DNA of 29,154 bases from a virus. The notes under the pieces were generated by a model. It made no database searches, was not told the origin of the DNA, and saw only the letters and a list, made by a program, of their open reading frames with translations. Position numbers and translations under genes: made by a program. The stretch spans positions 1 through 29,154 of the IMG/VR virus record IMGVR_UViG_3300044911_002177, one strand, 5' to 3'. Within the stretch, counting starts at the first letter, position 1; each line of letters starts with the position of its first letter. Of the stretch, positions 14,301 to 20,161 are shown piece after piece.

Positions 14301-15950
14301 GGCAACAATTTTGTATTTACACTTGGAAGCACAGAACGCGCCCGCATCGACAGCTCCGGCAGGTTGTTAGTTGGCACGTCTACTGCGCGTTCTAATTTTA
14401 CAAACAGAACCGATGTAGCGCCAGCACTTCAAGTAGAAGGACTGGCAACCGCATTGGGCGATAAAGCCATTTCCATTGTATCAAGCAGTTCTGTTACTTC
14501 AAGGGGCGCTCATTTGTATATGAGCCACCAGTTGAGCGGAACTATTGGCGGAAATACAGTACTTGGGAACAATAACCAAATTGGGTTGATCTCTTTTAAC
14601 GGCAGTGACGGGAGTGAGTTTGTAGAAGCTGCAACGATTGGGGCGTTTACTGACGGCACTCCTGGCACTGACGACATGCCAGGGCGGCTTGTACTCTCCA
14701 CGACCGCGGATGGTGCGAGCAGCCCGACGGAGCGGATGCGGATTACGTCGGCAGGTTTGATTGGGATTGGCGCCACGAACCCTGCCACATTGCTGCATTT
14801 GTCCTCAGCAACAGGCAGTGCAACGCCCACTCCCACTGAGCTAAGGATTGCAACTACAACGGTTGCATCAGATTGGTCCGTAACCAATCCATGGGGCAGA
14901 ATTAGTTTTTATAGCGAAGATGGTTCAGCTTTCGGTCCCAAAATTCATGCATCTATTGATGCGACGGCACTAACAACGGCAGGTGGAACGTCGGATATTG
15001 TATTTAGAACAAACAACAATACGAGCAATACATTAGACGCTCGAATGGTTATCAAGGGCGACTCAAGTGCTGCAGGGGCAAGGGTAGGCATTGGAACGAC
15101 AAGCCCTGGCGGAGCCCTTGAAATTCAAGCTGCTGCAACAATTCACCCTTTAATTGTTCAAGGTCCGTCGAGTGAGTTTGCCCGCATTGATAGTTCTGGC
15201 AGGTTGTTGGTGGGCACTTCTACTGCTTATGGAATCAGCGGCCTAGCAACTCCTGACGTACAACTTTCCAAAGCAAATCAGGACTCCACTCTTGCAGTGA
15301 CTGCATGGAAAGGAGACAGCAATGGCTTTAATCCAACGCTGCAATTCATGCGTTCGTATAACAATACAACGGGAACTCATACTGCTGTTCCAGATGGGGC
15401 CCGTTTAGGATCTATTCGTTTTGCTGGTTCTGATGGAACTGCTTTCTTTCCTGGCGCAGAAATTGTTGCAAATTCTGATGGTCAAACATGGGCTTCAGGA
15501 GATTGCCCAGGCCGCCTAGCATTCCTTACTACCGCCGACGGTGCGAGCAGTACGACGGAGCGGATGAGGATTACGAGTGACGGTTCAACTTTAATTGGTA
15601 CTACGAGTACGTCAGGAGCTGTTAGCAATACTTCACTTGCCGTGGCAGGAATCTTTAGAAGTATTAGCGGGGCAACCGCATCAACTGCTTCTGCAACTCC
15701 AGTCACATTGTTCGCGTTGCCTTCTAGTGGCATTGCTACATATTTTTTAACTGTAACATTATCCCCGGCTGCCGCTGCAAGCAATTATCACGCTACTTAC
15801 ATGGTTGGTTGTTCCGCCAATACTGCCGTAATTCAGCCCATAAAAGCAGGCACTTCGCTTACTGTTGCTCTAAGTGGAATGAACGTGCAGGCGACTCAAA
15901 CCAGCGGAGCAGCTCAAGTTATGAATTGGAGCGCTGTCAGGATGGCCTAG
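11343..15950 (+). CDS. Tail fibre / receptor-binding protein, 1535 aa
   Basis: A GTG start gives MANRRITEFPAINGLDINEQDLL, an N-terminus typical of cyanophage tail fibres and probably the tail-attachment part. Residues ~55-580 are Gly/Thr/Ser/Val repeats of about 25 residues built around SGATITGDT and GVSGVFTT. These suggest a fibrous beta-helix. From ~580, repeats change to the type SSGRLLVGTS and TERMRIDSSGRVGIGTTSP, interleaved with unique segments such as DADTGVYSPGANQL. The last ~95 residues form a distinct cap starting IFRSISGATAS and ending MNWSAVRMA. There is no S74-type intramolecular chaperone. It should bind the host surface. The repeats are also near-identical at the DNA level in places. 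Confidence 0.85.
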   Translation: MANRRITEFPAINGLDINEQDLLTLVHVFEVDPTLRNKKITFEQFKDYLNIYYASTSGTTFSGNIAISGNLTVSGLGSFGTILSSGLSTFSGIVVQNNAVVSGTVSGATITGANLQGVNVNATTVTTTTATGTTALFTSGQYQSLSGATITGGQGSFTSGTFVNLSGTSITGTTVAATTGTFQTLSTPVLNVSGNLSVASGLTVTETAQFAAGVQVTGTLSGTTVTGTTARFSTVSGVSGVFTTNLSGATITGNTVLVSNITGVSGVFTTQVSGATVTGNTGAFGNVSGISGVFTQFLSGAVITGDAGRFTAITGVSGVYTNLSGAAVTGDTVAATSITGVTGVFTSRISGVTVTGTTAAFTTISGVSGVFTTNLSGATITGDSVQASGLTAGTGNFVRVSGTTVTGDTGAFTNLTGIVGVFTTSVSGTTVISTTVTGATGTFTSLTGTTITGTTVNATTGVFNTLQAVNLSFTNTTVSGNLTVVGSGYFGSGVSVTGTISGITVTGTSGQFTNITADTANFTTATGVTASFTTITGVTVTGTTANFTSGNFVSFSGGTYIATSGVFASGTAANPSISILGDADTGVYSPGANQLAITTSGTGRLFVNSAGRVGIGTASSIAPSAPLDDFHIASTDPAVLWEETDAGTDEKYWRIRAEGSILRFEGINDAFNATTAWLNVTRTTGARSVDNIAFSTGTTERLRITSAGNVGIGTSIGTWTPGVTLDVRSGSNNTAVEEIAAFARPDALVRASINKGIVSGNGISFGTTTNHPLALRTNALERIVIGATGTTTLTSDASTAPLIVNISASEVARIDSSGRLLVGTSAARSFTAGAQPAIQIESATLSTGLGITTNRNDSACNVLHFGKSRSGTLGGFGIVSSGDAVGEVRFEAADGSAMIRAATIQAQVDGTPGANDMPGRLVLSTTADGASSPTERMRIDSSGRVGIGTTSPSALLDVNGTHVEPGSIRFFANATSFLGNSIGVLSGNNFVFTLGSTERARIDSSGRLLVGTSTARSNFTNRTDVAPALQVEGLATALGDKAISIVSSSSVTSRGAHLYMSHQLSGTIGGNTVLGNNNQIGLISFNGSDGSEFVEAATIGAFTDGTPGTDDMPGRLVLSTTADGASSPTERMRITSAGLIGIGATNPATLLHLSSATGSATPTPTELRIATTTVASDWSVTNPWGRISFYSEDGSAFGPKIHASIDATALTTAGGTSDIVFRTNNNTSNTLDARMVIKGDSSAAGARVGIGTTSPGGALEIQAAATIHPLIVQGPSSEFARIDSSGRLLVGTSTAYGISGLATPDVQLSKANQDSTLAVTAWKGDSNGFNPTLQFMRSYNNTTGTHTAVPDGARLGSIRFAGSDGTAFFPGAEIVANSDGQTWASGDCPGRLAFLTTADGASSTTERMRITSDGSTLIGTTSTSGAVSNTSLAVAGIFRSISGATASTASATPVTLFALPSSGIATYFLTVTLSPAAAASNYHATYMVGCSANTAVIQPIKAGTSLTVALSGMNVQATQTSGAAQVMNWSAVRMA
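14091..14153 (+). repeat. 63-nt exact direct repeat in tail-fibre gene, copy 1
   Basis: This stretch encodes the end of MPGRLVLSTTADG and the run to TERM. It is identical base for base to 14676-14738, 585 nt downstream and in the same frame. A diverged third copy is near 15500-15575. Confidence 0.9.
14676..14738 (+). repeat. 63-nt exact direct repeat in tail-fibre gene, copy 2
   Basis: Identical to 14091-14153. A second pair of exact repeats, 29 nt long, lies at 13776-13804 and 14340-14368. Recombination between copies would delete or add fibre modules in frame. Confidence 0.9.
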
Positions 15951-15968
15951 TAGTCCTACTCCCTAACA

Positions 15969-15997
15969 ACCTCCTAACTTTCTCCCAATTAGGAGGT
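15969..15997 (+). terminator. Perfect hairpin after the tail-fibre gene, no U-tract
   Basis: ACCTCCTAA (15969-15977) pairs perfectly with TTAGGAGGT (15989-15997) over an 11-nt loop, 19 nt after the tail-fibre stop. No T-run follows on either strand, so it is not a standard intrinsic terminator. It may stabilise the 3' end or cause weak termination. Confidence 0.35.
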
Positions 15998-16026
15998 GCC
16001 TAGTCACCTTCACTAATTACCCCTGG

Positions 16027-16040
16027 TAAAATAAAGAAAA
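16027..16040 (+). promoter_or_regulatory. Promoter-like 14-mer TAAAATAAAGAAAA
   Basis: TAAAAT serves as the -10 and ends 18 nt before the ATG at 16051. The same 14-mer occurs on the minus strand at 18087-18074, 12 nt before another ATG. There is no Shine-Dalgarno in the short leader. Confidence 0.45.
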
Positions 16041-16050
16041 CTTTTTAATC

Positions 16051-16371
16051 ATGTCTGATACTTACACCTGGGGCATTGCTAACCTGGAGCGTCATCTTTC
16101 TGATGGCGCTGTGTACACTGCCCATTGGACCCTTAGTGCAGAACGGGTATTTGGCGGAGAAATTATTAGTACCGGTTCTTACGGTTCTATCGGTTTCTCT
16201 GATCCTGATCCCGATACTTTTACGCCGTACGATCAACTCACCCTGCCCCAAGTTATCACCTGGGTGCAAAATACCCTGGATACAGAAAAAGTAGCAGAAA
16301 TGGAAGCTGCTCTTAGCAACCAACTTGATCAGTTGGTAACCCCTACTGATGCATCTGGTACTCCTTGGTGA
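16051..16371 (+). CDS. Small conserved cyanophage-type protein, 106 aa
   Basis: The protein starts MSDTYTWGIANLERHLSDGAVYTAHWTLSA and is acidic, with an SIGFSDPDPDTFTPYDQL loop and a C-terminal helix rich in Glu and Gln. Proteins starting TYTW-I-NLER-L-DG-V--AHW are frequent in cyanophages downstream of tail-fibre genes, with unknown function. It has no membrane segment. It is the first of a series of short genes between the fibre and the GH73-C39 hydrolase. A role in the virion or in fibre assembly is inferred from position. Confidence 0.72.
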   Translation: MSDTYTWGIANLERHLSDGAVYTAHWTLSAERVFGGEIISTGSYGSIGFSDPDPDTFTPYDQLTLPQVITWVQNTLDTEKVAEMEAALSNQLDQLVTPTDASGTPW

Positions 16372-16379
16372 TTTTTTGT

Positions 16380-16385
16380 TATACT
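16380..16385 (+). promoter_or_regulatory. -10 element TATACT
   Basis: TATACT ends 21 nt before the ATG at 16407. No -35 box at normal spacing. It lies in the 35-nt gap after the previous stop. Confidence 0.4.
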
Positions 16386-16406
16386 TTGTAAAGTCACTTG
16401 TTTAAA

Positions 16407-16583
16407 ATGACCTGCAAAAAGTCTGAACTTGTCTCTGCCATTAATTCCTTTAGCTCTGCACGTGTTACTGGTGACGGTAACCTTATTGCTTTTGCTGGCA
16501 ACTTAGTTGGCCAACTCCTTGAAACTATTGAGTTTGAACCGGAAGAGCCCGTAGAAACTACTGAGACCGAAGTCGTCGAGTGA
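16407..16583 (+). CDS. Small acidic-tailed protein, 58 aa
   Basis: I prefer ATG 16407 (MTCKKSELVSAINSFSSARVTGD) over a TTG at 16398, because the TTG would fall within the expected leader. The middle is a short amphipathic helix, FAGNLVGQLLETIEF. The C-terminus is very acidic (EPEEPVETTETEVVE). No family recognised. It sits between two genes of the fibre-lysis block on the same strand. Confidence 0.55.
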   Translation: MTCKKSELVSAINSFSSARVTGDGNLIAFAGNLVGQLLETIEFEPEEPVETTETEVVE

Positions 16584-16625
16584 TTCGGTACACCTGACTT
16601 AGAGTTGATAAAAAGCTCTAGGTCG

Positions 16626-17738
16626 ATGTCTATTAAACTTGTTGACGCGGCACGTTATTTCAAAGAAGAGCCCCATCAAATCGATGCGTGGAATTGGCTC
16701 CAGGCTCAGATTCCTTCTGAGGCCCTGGAGTCTTTTGCTACTAAGTATCGCACCGAGCCAAAACCTGTAGTCACTTACCTTAATACTTGGGAAGGTGTCA
16801 TGAAAGCAGGAAAAGATGCTGGTGCAAAATACCCTGAATGTGTTGCTGCCCAATGGGCGCTCGAATCAAACTGGGGTAAAAATACTTCAGGCACACACAA
16901 CTACTACGGCCTTAAAGGATCTGGCACAACGGTTAATACTCAAGAATTCATTAACGGTCAATGGGTAACAATAAAAGCCGGGTTTATTGACTTTCCAGAT
17001 CTCTATACCTGTACTTGTTACTTAGTTGATCGCTGGTATAAAGACTACGGCACATACAAAGGTGTTAACCGTGCCACAAGTAGGAATAACTGCGCCAATT
17101 TGTTGGTTACCGAAGGATACGCTACAGATCCCGGCTACGCAACAAAATTAATTCAGATCATGGATCGACAGCTTGGTACTCCAGGCGTCAATGCAACGGA
17201 TTTAACAACTGCCAAAACTCTGTCTGTACCTTACTTCTATCAACTTGATAATCAATCTGGCACGGGATACCGCGAATGTTTTTCGTCAAGTTGTGCAATG
17301 ATCGCAGCTTATTACGGTTTGGTTAAGTCGGATGATGAGTACAATAAAATCCGTTCCAAGTACGGAGACACTACAGATAAAGACGCCCAGTTAGCAGCGT
17401 TACGATCCTTGGGACTCAAGCCAACTTTTATTACAAACGGCAATGCCGCATTATTGGAAAATGAGATTCGCAATGGCAGGCCCGTAGCTGTTGGTTGGCT
17501 GCACCAGGGCAATGTAAACTACCCTACTGGTGGCGGGCACTGGACTTGCTGCGTTGGTTTCTCTGCTGATTACTTTGTGCACAACGACCCAAACGGCGAG
17601 GCAAATATGGTAAACGGTGGGTACGTCAGCAATTCGGCTGCACGTGGCAAAGATGTAAAATACAGCCGCAAAAATTGGCTGCGCCGTTGGGAATGCGACG
17701 GTAACAATACAGGTTGGGCAATTACCGTAGCAAAGTGA
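16626..17738 (+). CDS. Two-domain peptidoglycan hydrolase: GH73 glucosaminidase + C39-like peptidase
   Basis: I choose ATG 16626; the upstream TTG at 16605 lies in the promoter region. Residues ~65-185 form a glucosaminidase/muramidase domain (GH73 type), with catalytic Glu80 in QWALESNWGK, the NYYGLKGSG segment and GYATDPGYATKLIQIM. Residues ~200-345 form a C39-type cysteine peptidase: YRECFSSSCAMIAAYYG with Cys218, GGHW with His305 and HNDPNG with Asp321 as the likely triad. A short basic end follows. The enzyme could cut both the sugar chain and the peptide cross-links. There is no signal peptide. A second endolysin or a virion-borne hydrolase are both possible. The stop overlaps the next start (GTGA). 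Confidence 0.85.
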   Translation: MSIKLVDAARYFKEEPHQIDAWNWLQAQIPSEALESFATKYRTEPKPVVTYLNTWEGVMKAGKDAGAKYPECVAAQWALESNWGKNTSGTHNYYGLKGSGTTVNTQEFINGQWVTIKAGFIDFPDLYTCTCYLVDRWYKDYGTYKGVNRATSRNNCANLLVTEGYATDPGYATKLIQIMDRQLGTPGVNATDLTTAKTLSVPYFYQLDNQSGTGYRECFSSSCAMIAAYYGLVKSDDEYNKIRSKYGDTTDKDAQLAALRSLGLKPTFITNGNAALLENEIRNGRPVAVGWLHQGNVNYPTGGGHWTCCVGFSADYFVHNDPNGEANMVNGGYVSNSAARGKDVKYSRKNWLRRWECDGNNTGWAITVAK

Positions 17739-17896
17739 AACGTAATAAAAATTTAAGGATTCGCATCAATATGTGCTGGGAAGTTGGCGACGAAAAAAAA
17801 TGCGTAACCCTCAGTAAAGAAGAGGCTTACGCAACTAAAAAATGGGTAGAAGACAACGATGGCGTTATATTCTGGACGCAGGTGCTGCCAGATTGA
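17735..17896 (+). CDS. Small protein coupled to the hydrolase, 53 aa
   Basis: The GTG at 17735 overlaps the hydrolase TGA (GTGA). The protein begins with a basic segment MKRNKNLRIRINMCWEVG and continues with LSKEEAYATKKWVEDND, ending FWTQVLPD. It has two Cys residues and no membrane helix, so it is not a holin. Function unknown. It could be a partner or inhibitor of the hydrolase, by coupling only. Confidence 0.6.
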   Translation: MKRNKNLRIRINMCWEVGDEKKCVTLSKEEAYATKKWVEDNDGVIFWTQVLPD

Positions 17897-18061
17897 TCAG
17901 CGTTGTTTTGCCCGGCCAATCACCAGTCCACCAATTTCAATTAACTTGTACAACTTGCGTGCAACCCGATCGTCCTTAGGGGTAGGGGTCAATGCGCAGA
18001 TTGCGGAACATGCCGCGTGAATGGCAAGAGCCACTTCAAAGTACTGGTTAAGATGTGCCAT
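17897..18061 (-). CDS. Small conserved phage protein, possible holin-like, 54 aa
   Basis: Minus-strand ATG at 18061 gives MAHLNQYFEVALAIHAACSAICALTPTPKDDRVARKLYKLIEIGGLVIGRAKQR. It has a weakly hydrophobic N-terminal helix, the turn ALTPTPKDD and a second amphipathic helix ending GRAKQ (quoted in pieces: HAACSAICALTPTPKDD at ~15-31). Small proteins with ALTPTPKDD and a terminal GKAK are widespread in phages, often near lysis genes and sometimes named holins, without firm proof. It abuts the end of the plus-strand block, stop to stop. Its promoter motif is the 14-mer at 18087-18074. Confidence 0.65.
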   Translation of the reverse strand: MAHLNQYFEVALAIHAACSAICALTPTPKDDRVARKLYKLIEIGGLVIGRAKQR

Positions 18062-18073
18062 GGTCTTAGGTAA

Positions 18074-18087
18074 TTTTCTTTATTTTA
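18074..18087 (-). promoter_or_regulatory. Promoter-like 14-mer TAAAATAAAGAAAA (minus strand)
   Basis: This is the same 14-mer as 16027-16040 on the plus strand, again 10-12 nt before an ATG (here 18061). TAAAAT is the likely -10 and the rest the initial transcribed region. Confidence 0.45.
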
Positions 18088-18090
18088 AAC

Positions 18091-18225
18091 TTAGCACTCG
18101 TAAATGCGACACTCAAGAGCGTTTGGGTTTTCATCACAGTATTGCTTCCAGGCTTGCGCGGGCAAGTGCTTTGTTTTTACAGGACGTTTAAACCTTTGTA
18201 ATAACTTAAGAAGTTGTTTGATCAT
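18091..18225 (-). CDS. CP12-like mini protein, 44 aa
   Basis: Minus-strand ATG at 18225 encodes a 44-residue protein. Residues 1-19 are basic (MIKQLLKLLQRFKRPVKTK). Residues 25-44 read AWKQYCDENPNALECRIYEC, which reproduces the C-terminal end of CP12: Cys, eight residues with a central Pro, Cys, then R-I/V-Y-acidic. CP12 uses this redox-active Cys pair and tail to bind GAPDH and, with phosphoribulokinase, to shut down the Calvin cycle in the dark. Cyanophages are known to carry cp12. This version lacks the N-terminal Cys pair and the AWD-VEEL core needed for phosphoribulokinase, and has an extra terminal Cys44. The ATG overlaps the stop of the gene at 18222-19010 (ATGA). Confidence 0.6.
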   Translation of the reverse strand: MIKQLLKLLQRFKRPVKTKHLPAQAWKQYCDENPNALECRIYEC

Positions 18226-19010
18226 GACCTGTTTGTCAAAGGTACAAAAATTTCAGGGAAAGGATCCGTGTCTTGATGCTCATTTTGCCATGCGCTTTTC
18301 CATTCGGATAACGAGTGATCGTGCACGGTGTTGAAATACCCATCATCTACGATTTCCACAATAAAACCATACTGTAAAGTTGGGGCTGCTGTGAACGTGT
18401 TTTGTGATGCAGGTGCGTCTTCTTGAAGAAAAACGCCTCCCGCAGTATCTTCTAGTTCAAAGAAAAGGCTTGTATCTGGAAATTCAATAACAACACCTAG
18501 CTCATAAGCCAAAGGTTCGTTGCGTGTTGTAGCAACACAGACTAGATAGCTACCTGCCTCTAAGGGATAATATCGCTCGTCTCCACGGTCAAGACGTGAG
18601 TTATCAAAGGTATTGTATAAATCAGACTGTGCACCCATTGCCGTATCCATGTACGGAAAATAAGTACTGCCATTATTGTTTACCGAGATAGAGTCCTTAC
18701 TAAAAATTTCACGTCCTTCAATAGGATTTTTGTTTAAATCATAGGTTGATATTTGGATGTAATTAGGACGCGGCGGTCCTTTTGCAAGAATGATCCACGC
18801 TGGAGACGTGATGTTGATCTGGAACCAATGATTGTAAGTTCCGCCACCAAAGCCACCGTTTGAGTTTTGATTTGTATCAGCACGCCCAACAACTTTGTTT
18901 TGCGGCCCCAGGGTGCCCTTTAAGTAACGAAGCGATGTATTACTAAACGTACCAAGTACCAATGGGTTATGGACACTCCGCTGGGCTTGTGCGTTTTGAT
19001 TACGAGACAT
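18222..19010 (-). CDS. Probable virion-associated protein, 262 aa
   Basis: The protein starts MSRNQNAQAQRSVHNPLVLGTFSN and is Asn/Gly/Ser/Tyr-rich with many beta-type stretches such as THNHWF-like and GSYLVCVATTRNEP segments. The middle resembles a jelly-roll or carbohydrate-binding type domain (PLEAGSYLVCVATTRNEPLAYELGVVIEF, residues roughly 150-180). The end is acidic, DTDPFPEIFVPL. No catalytic motif is seen. It is the only structural-looking gene within the minus-strand block, and its stop is coupled to the CP12-like gene (ATGA). A decoration or fibre-type role is a guess from composition. Confidence 0.55.
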   Translation of the reverse strand: MSRNQNAQAQRSVHNPLVLGTFSNTSLRYLKGTLGPQNKVVGRADTNQNSNGGFGGGTYNHWFQINITSPAWIILAKGPPRPNYIQISTYDLNKNPIEGREIFSKDSISVNNNGSTYFPYMDTAMGAQSDLYNTFDNSRLDRGDERYYPLEAGSYLVCVATTRNEPLAYELGVVIEFPDTSLFFELEDTAGGVFLQEDAPASQNTFTAAPTLQYGFIVEIVDDGYFNTVHDHSLSEWKSAWQNEHQDTDPFPEIFVPLTNRS

Positions 19011-19036
19011 TATTACAGCTGAGACTATGCATTACT

Positions 19037-19714
19037 TCAATCATAATCGGGGGTATTTTTGTGGGCCAATGGATGTTGAATAGTGCGTTTGTACTCTCGT
19101 TCCGTTAATAGTGTTGGTACGCCACGACGACATGCTTCGCTATAAAGCATTAACTTCTCGTATTCAAACTCAGGAAAAAACGGATGGATATTACCAGGGG
19201 GAAACACCCTGTTCCAGCTCGTAATCAAGTGCAATGGATTCAGGCAGTCTTTGTTACCACAGGTGCGTGTTACGCGCATAGACCCAACGTCTCCCCATGC
19301 ACATTGATAGATCAGCTTATGTGCTGTTTGATTGTTGTTTGTTTTGTCGGTCGTCAGATTTCTGTAGGAAGGTAACCCATAACGCCCACGTGCAACTTTC
19401 GGTGCTTTCCAGCAATCTTCCACATCTTGTACAGGGATTTGTTTCCAGATCCTGGCGTACTGGTGCTTACAGTCACTGCTTAGGTAGTTGATGTCAAAGC
19501 CACAGATATTGCTGCGGATTTTTTGTGCGCAGTAATAACACCAATGCTTTGTCTTTTCCCGGATGACATGGTTGTGAAGGCACGGGTACCCCTTGTAGTA
19601 ACCATGGGAATCAAGTTCTTCCTTTGACATCTTCTCGATGCCAGGAATGGGAGGGTAGTCCGAAGGTGCCAGGACTGCTTGACGTATGTTGCGGTTGTCC
19701 AACGTGTTTGCCAT
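19037..19714 (-). CDS. HNH-like endonuclease with two zinc-binding segments
   Basis: The C-terminal half has TAHKLIYQCAWGD, a RVTRTCGNKDCLNPLHL segment and SWNRVFP, the zinc-binding loop HNH pattern (C-x4-C-x-N-P-x-H-L) seen in phage HNH nucleases. The N-terminal half carries a separate Cys/His cluster: CLHNHVIREKTKHWCYYCAQKI, with two CxxC-like elements, and a further C-x-H pair at SSDCKHQYARIW. It should bind and cut DNA. A 3-nt gap follows the upstream gene, which is also HNH-like. Together they lie beside the candidate origin, consistent with homing endonucleases or replication-linked nickases. Confidence 0.75.
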   Translation of the reverse strand: MANTLDNRNIRQAVLAPSDYPPIPGIEKMSKEELDSHGYYKGYPCLHNHVIREKTKHWCYYCAQKIRSNICGFDINYLSSDCKHQYARIWKQIPVQDVEDCWKAPKVARGRYGLPSYRNLTTDKTNNNQTAHKLIYQCAWGDVGSMRVTRTCGNKDCLNPLHLITSWNRVFPPGNIHPFFPEFEYEKLMLYSEACRRGVPTLLTEREYKRTIQHPLAHKNTPDYD

Positions 19715-19717
19715 AGC

Positions 19718-20125
19718 TCAAGCCTCCGTAAGTTTGTTGTTCATTGCAATGACTTCCTCATCGGATAGCCCAACCTTTATTGCAGTCCGGTAATAAGAGC
19801 GTTTCACCGGGTTACGTGCTTTCCTTTGGCGCAGAACCAACGTTTTTCTGTTGTCTTTATCAGGGTTGTCGTCACCGTGAACTACGTCTGCTGCGCCGGG
19901 ATCTTCGCCAGTGCGTAGGTAGTACACAATCCTGTGGGCTACGTAGGCAGTGCCGCAGAGCCAGACCTTGTATACGCCATGTACCCGATCGAGCTTGCCA
20001 GCCACATCCCCAGCCTTGTGACGCTGGAACGACATGGTCCAGACCAAGCCACTGGGGAATTCGTCCGACAGTGCCAGGCGTTCTTGGATGTACCAGAGCG
20101 GCATCTGCTCCGTGTAGGTGCGCAT
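19718..20125 (-). CDS. HNH-like (AP2/HNH homing) protein with altered motif
   Basis: The 135-residue protein has GVYKVWLCGTAYVAHRIVYYLRTGEDP followed by ADVVHGDDNPDKDNRKTLVLRQRKARN. This follows the HNH-AP2 homing nuclease layout, where R(I/V)-Y-L-TG-DP precedes VDHIDGNP-NNR-ENL. Here DH is replaced by VH, keeping the His and the later Asn residues. It may be active or partly degraded. The start codon ATG is at 20125, and a TATACT on the minus strand (20161-20156) overlaps iteron 1, so origin binding could control its transcription. Confidence 0.65.
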   Translation of the reverse strand: MRTYTEQMPLWYIQERLALSDEFPSGLVWTMSFQRHKAGDVAGKLDRVHGVYKVWLCGTAYVAHRIVYYLRTGEDPGAADVVHGDDNPDKDNRKTLVLRQRKARNPVKRSYYRTAIKVGLSDEEVIAMNNKLTEA

Positions 20126-20155
20126 GAAATGAGTTGGTGGATACTCAACACAGCA

Positions 20156-20161
20156 AGTATA
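20156..20161 (-). promoter_or_regulatory. -10 element TATACT overlapping iteron 1
   Basis: On the minus strand TATACT lies 30 nt before the ATG at 20125. Four of its bases are the first bases of iteron 1 (20158-20170), so the iteron-binding protein would be expected to repress this promoter. Confidence 0.4.

Noticed and set aside
13776-14738. Diversity-generating retroelement in the tail fibre
   Set aside because: Repeats are exact and not adenine-diversified, and no reverse transcriptase gene is in the window.
11498-15784. Many minus-strand frames within the tail-fibre gene
   Set aside because: They are Val/Thr/Pro-rich mirror images of the Gly/Thr repeats, created by codon bias in a repetitive gene.
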